Origin: Caldilineaceae bacterium
Lineage (GTDB): Bacteria; Chloroflexota; Anaerolineae; Caldilineales; Caldilineaceae
Direction of reading: 5' to 3'
NCBI GenBank assembly: GCA_014879855.1
Contig: JACSRH010000358.1
Coordinates: 1 to 11,627 of the forward strand
DNA length: 11,627 nucleotides
The notes beneath the pieces are model-generated. The model ran no database searches and was not told where the DNA came from. It worked only from the letters and a program-made list of their open reading frames with translations. Below are positions 8,254 to 11,627 of this stretch, one piece after another (within the stretch, counting starts at the first letter, position 1; each line of letters begins with the position of its first letter). Made by a program: the position numbers and the translations under genes.

Positions 8254-8300
8254 GAAGAAGGGGAGAGCTGGCTGCAAGGTCAGCCATCTCCACTCTCTTC
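8254..8300. terminator. Imperfect hairpin between convergent genes, possible bidirectional terminator
   Basis: Outer arms GAAGAAGGGGAGA (8254-8266) and TCTCCACTCTCTTC (8287-8300) pair with one bulge and one mismatch. The inner arms GGCTG (8270-8274) and CAGCC (8281-8285) enclose the loop CAAGGT. The structure begins 12 bp after the rpoD stop and overlaps the stop codon of the convergent MEMO1-like gene, so it could end both transcripts. The T-runs on either side are short (ATTTG on plus, CTCTTTTA on minus), so intrinsic termination is plausible but unproven. Confidence 0.45.
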
Positions 8301-9510
8301 ATTTGAATAACATCCCTGTGATCGTTACAACTGAGGTGTTCTGTGCGTCGGCCGGGCAGATGGCGTAACCGCTCTGCTCGCCTCGGCCCTTGCCCAGCAG
8401 CCGCAAGGTCAGGTAAATCGGGGCGAGGCCACAGACGTTGTTGCGATTCTGCACACGCCGGATCGCGCTGAAAAAGCCGGCCGCGTCGCCGCCCCGCATG
8501 GCGCCGATCAGTTCGTCGTCCGCGGCGCGCAACGCGCGGCGTCCGGCGCTGTCCAGCGGATTGCCGCCAAAGGCTGGGCCCACGTGCGCCAGGTCGCCCG
8601 ATGCGACGATCAGCGTGCGCTTGCCCGCGGAAGCGCGGCGCAGCACTTCCAGCGCCGCGCTGATCGTGGGGTCGTTGGCGGGTGTGTCGCCGTTGAGCAT
8701 GAAAGGATGGAAGGAGCCGGTCAGGATCGGCGCGACCGGGACGGGTTGACCGCCGCGCATGTGATGCAGCCAGATCGCCACCAGCTCCAACGAATGCTCG
8801 CCGCGGTGGCGGAGCTCGCCAGCAAACGCAGCCTCGGCGCCGATCACCGCAGCCAATTGGTCGACGAGCGCTGTGTCGGTGGGCAGCACGCCATACGGCG
8901 TCGCATAGTTTTGTCGCGTCAGCGTCAACAAATCAGCGCCATAGTGGTCGGCGCCCAGCAAAATCACAAGTTCCGCGGCGCGCGCGGCCTGCGCCGCGCG
9001 TTTCCACACGCGCGCATAGACCTCGCCTCCCCGCGCGTAGTCGATATGTGGGCTGAGCAGACCGATGGGGCGCGACCAATCGGGATCGGCGTCTTCTGCG
9101 ACGTCACTGGTTTCAAGATAATCTTGCAACAGCCGCCAAAGCGCCTTCGCGTCAGCAGGATAGCCGGCGCCGGCCAGGGCTGGTGGACGAAACGGTGCGC
9201 GGCGGTAGTCGTTCAGCACCGCCGTGCGCCGCGCCTGGGCGCGTGCGTTATCGAGCATCACAACTTCATCGAGCGCCGCGACGAGTTGGCTGACCATGCC
9301 GGTGGGTAAGGTGATGTGATAACGCCGCCGGAATGCGTCAACCATCTCGTCGATGGAAGTGTTCCCGTCGAAAAAAGCGAGCACAGCAGCCAGCGGTTGA
9401 GGCACAAGCAATTGCTGCTCGGTCAACCGCTGCGGGTCGCGTAACAGGATGTAGGGAGAATCGTCATGGACAATCGCACGGATATCAAGCGAACGCAGTT
9501 TCGGGTGCAT
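8299..9510 (-). CDS. amrB: MEMO1-family protein (AmmeMemoRadiSam system protein B) with N-terminal domain
   Basis: A 403-residue protein. From about residue 106 it is a MEMO1-like domain, related to extradiol dioxygenases. Conserved metal-site and pocket residues are visible: H155 in SPHIDY, H189 in GADHYG, EHS at 238-240, D306 and H309 in SGDLAH, and C360 in NNVCGLAPIY. Human MEMO1 binds iron or copper through equivalent residues; the bacterial reaction is not known to me. In many genomes the gene accompanies AMMECR1 and a radical-SAM gene, but neither is in this window. The first ~105 residues (ILLRDP at 21-26, then helices with FFDGNTSIDEMVDAFRRRY, 46-64) form an extra domain, perhaps a PqqD-like or winged-helix type; I do not recognise it firmly. 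The ATG lacks a Shine-Dalgarno sequence. It lies 77 bp downstream of the glycosyltransferase gene on the same strand. Confidence 0.85.
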   Translation of the reverse strand: MHPKLRSLDIRAIVHDDSPYILLRDPQRLTEQQLLVPQPLAAVLAFFDGNTSIDEMVDAFRRRYHITLPTGMVSQLVAALDEVVMLDNARAQARRTAVLNDYRRAPFRPPALAGAGYPADAKALWRLLQDYLETSDVAEDADPDWSRPIGLLSPHIDYARGGEVYARVWKRAAQAARAAELVILLGADHYGADLLTLTRQNYATPYGVLPTDTALVDQLAAVIGAEAAFAGELRHRGEHSLELVAIWLHHMRGGQPVPVAPILTGSFHPFMLNGDTPANDPTISAALEVLRRASAGKRTLIVASGDLAHVGPAFGGNPLDSAGRRALRAADDELIGAMRGGDAAGFFSAIRRVQNRNNVCGLAPIYLTLRLLGKGRGEQSGYAICPADAQNTSVVTITGMLFK

Positions 9511-9549
9511 AGGATTTTGAATGAATCAGGCGGTTTGGTTGATGATCTG

Positions 9550-9580
9550 ATTGTAGCGCACCGAGAGGGCGCGCAGGCAA
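9550..9580 (-). promoter_or_regulatory. Possible promoter of the MEMO1-like gene
   Basis: On the minus strand TACAAT (plus-strand 9550-9555) matches five of six bases of a -10 element. TTGCCT lies 19 bp upstream as a poor -35. The predicted leader would be about 33 nt. The long spacer makes this a weak call, and the gene could instead be read from the upstream glycosyltransferase transcript. Confidence 0.3.
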
Positions 9581-9587
9581 ACCTCGT

Positions 9588-10718
<1,131 letters not shown>

Positions 10719-10776
10719 CCCGCCCAGTATACTACACCTGAATACTAACCTATATGGCGCAATTCTTCGTTGTGAT

Positions 10777-10805
10777 TTGCGACATTTTTTCCTGAGTGCT
10801 ACACT
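10777..10805 (+). promoter_or_regulatory. Sigma-70-type promoter of rpsF-rpsR
   Basis: TTGCGA (10777-10782) and TACACT (10800-10805) are four-of-six matches to the -35 and -10 consensus at the optimal 17-bp spacing. Transcription would start near 10812, just before the leader hairpin. A T6 run lies inside the spacer. Confidence 0.6.
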
Positions 10806-10819
10806 GTCCGATGGTCTGC

Positions 10820-10879
<60 letters not shown>

Positions 10880-10909
10880 GGCATCTCCATAGAAAGAAAG
10901 GAAGTACAC

Positions 10910-11212
10910 ATGAACGGTGCGGATGCACGCCAGTACGAGCTGGTTTATGTTCTCCAGCCGCAACTGGACGAAAATGGGTTGAACAGTCTTGATGGCCGCG
11001 TCTGTGACATCATTACTGCGCAGGGTGGCAGCGACATCGCCACTGAAGTCTGGGGCAAGCGCACGCTCGCCTATCCGATCAATCGCTTCTACGAGGGAGT
11101 CTACATCTTGCATCGCTTTCAGATGCCGCCATCCGGCACCGCAGAGGTGGACCGCATGTTGCGCTACAGCGAAGATGTGTTGCGCTATCTCCTGATGCGC
11201 ACGGACAACTGA
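10910..11212 (+). CDS. rpsF: Small ribosomal subunit protein bS6
   Basis: Ribosomal protein bS6, 100 residues, the usual size. It binds 16S rRNA of the 30S platform as a heterodimer with bS18. Family features are the first strand YELVYVLQP (8-16), GGSDIATEVWGKRTLAYPI (39-57), EGVYILHRFQMP (62-73) and the closing helix and strand RMLRYSEDVLRYLLMR (82-97). AAAGGAAG at 10897-10904 ends 5 nt before the ATG at 10910. The frame is open upstream to 10796, but those codons lie in the leader hairpins and lack similarity. It is the first gene of an operon with rpsR, which begins 29 bp after its stop. Confidence 0.96.
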   Translation: MNGADARQYELVYVLQPQLDENGLNSLDGRVCDIITAQGGSDIATEVWGKRTLAYPINRFYEGVYILHRFQMPPSGTAEVDRMLRYSEDVLRYLLMRTDN

Positions 11213-11241
11213 GGCAAAGACAAGAAGAAAGGATAGAGACA

Positions 11242-11627
11242 ATGAGCGAGCAAACCAATCCTACGCCAGACATGGAAACAGAAGAGAATGGCGCTGCCGG
11301 CGCAGTTGAAGTCACACAGAGCCGCCCTGTTCAGCCGCCTGTCTACGTCGAAGATGTCGTCGATGTGGATGATGAGGAAGACGAAGCGTACGAAGAAGAA
11401 CTGGACGAAGAAGACGAGGAAGAGAGCTTCCGCGCGCCAGACCAATACGTCGAGCGCGAAGGCTCCGGCCGGCCGCGACGCATCGGTTCGGATGTGCGCT
11501 ACGACGAGATCGATTACAAAAACATCAGCCTGCTCTCGCGCTTCCTGGATCGCCGCGGACGCATCTTGTCGCGCCGCAAGACGCGTGTGAGCGCCAAAGT
11601 GCAGCGCAAGATCGTGCGCGAGATCAA
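11242..11627 (+). CDS. rpsR: Small ribosomal subunit protein bS18, 3' end cut by window, acidic N-terminal extension
   Basis: The reading frame begins at ATG 11242 and is still open at the window edge after 128 codons. The bS18 core starts near residue 90: IDYKNISLLSRFLDRRGRI (90-108), then LSRRKTRVSAKVQRKIVREI (109-128). By comparison with the 75-residue E. coli protein, about 15-20 residues are missing. The core should sit beside bS6 on the 30S platform. The first ~90 residues are an extension that most bS18 proteins lack; residues 37-62 are mostly Asp and Glu. A short basic patch, RPRRIGSDVR (77-86), replaces the usual N-terminal RRRKFC-type region, and no zinc-binding cysteines are seen. 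AAAGGA at 11228-11233 ends 8 nt before the ATG, which supports this start. Codon use matches the neighbours. Confidence 0.93.
   Translation, partial: MSEQTNPTPDMETEENGAAGAVEVTQSRPVQPPVYVEDVVDVDDEEDEAYEEELDEEDEEESFRAPDQYVEREGSGRPRRIGSDVRYDEIDYKNISLLSRFLDRRGRILSRRKTRVSAKVQRKIVREI

Overview
The window is a GC-rich bacterial chromosome segment of mostly housekeeping genes. The best guess at the source is a Chloroflexota bacterium of the Anaerolineae/Caldilineae type. The reasons are the dnaG-rpoD pair, the Cys-x3-Cys variant of the DnaG zinc finger, long acidic N-terminal extensions on the sigma factor and on bS18, and an archaeal-looking methyltransferase. This placement comes from protein character alone and has not been checked by a search. 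I see no mobile element, CRISPR array, rRNA or tRNA.

Layout from left to right. Positions 1-69 hold a 16-bp tandem repeat cut by the window edge. A PfkB-family sugar kinase follows (138-1106, +), probably a 2-keto-3-deoxygluconate kinase. It converges on a class I SAM methyltransferase (1194-2045, -). A 365-bp gene-free stretch (2046-2410) carries an 11-bp-stem inverted repeat and a perfect 14-bp palindrome that overlaps the -35 element of a good promoter. Next come three same-strand genes that look like a membrane-lipid group: a DedA/VTT membrane protein (2411-3031), a GT4 glycosyltransferase (3098-4312) and a small SCP2-type lipid-binding protein (4366-4770).

A fully consensus sigma-70 promoter (TTGACA-N17-TATAAT, 4812-4840) then drives dnaG primase (4902-6893) and the primary sigma factor rpoD (6916-8241), 22 bp apart. 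This is the classic macromolecular-synthesis pair without rpsU. An imperfect long hairpin at 8254-8300 separates rpoD from two convergent minus-strand genes: a MEMO1/AmmeMemoRadiSam-B protein with an extra N-terminal domain (8299-9510) and a DUF3524/GTDC1-type glycosyltransferase related to tRNA-queuosine mannosyltransferase (9588-10718).

The right end starts a divergent ribosomal operon. It has a promoter at 10777-10805, a structured leader that could be the S6:S18 autoregulatory element, rpsF (10910-11212) and the start of rpsR (11242 to the window edge). The bS18 protein carries an unusual acidic N-terminal extension of about 90 residues, and no ssb gene lies between rpsF and rpsR.

I find no convincing new multi-gene system. 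The items most worth a second look are the palindrome-controlled lipid-type gene group, the bS18 acidic extension, the rpsF leader, the sigma-factor insertion and the archaeal-type methyltransferase.
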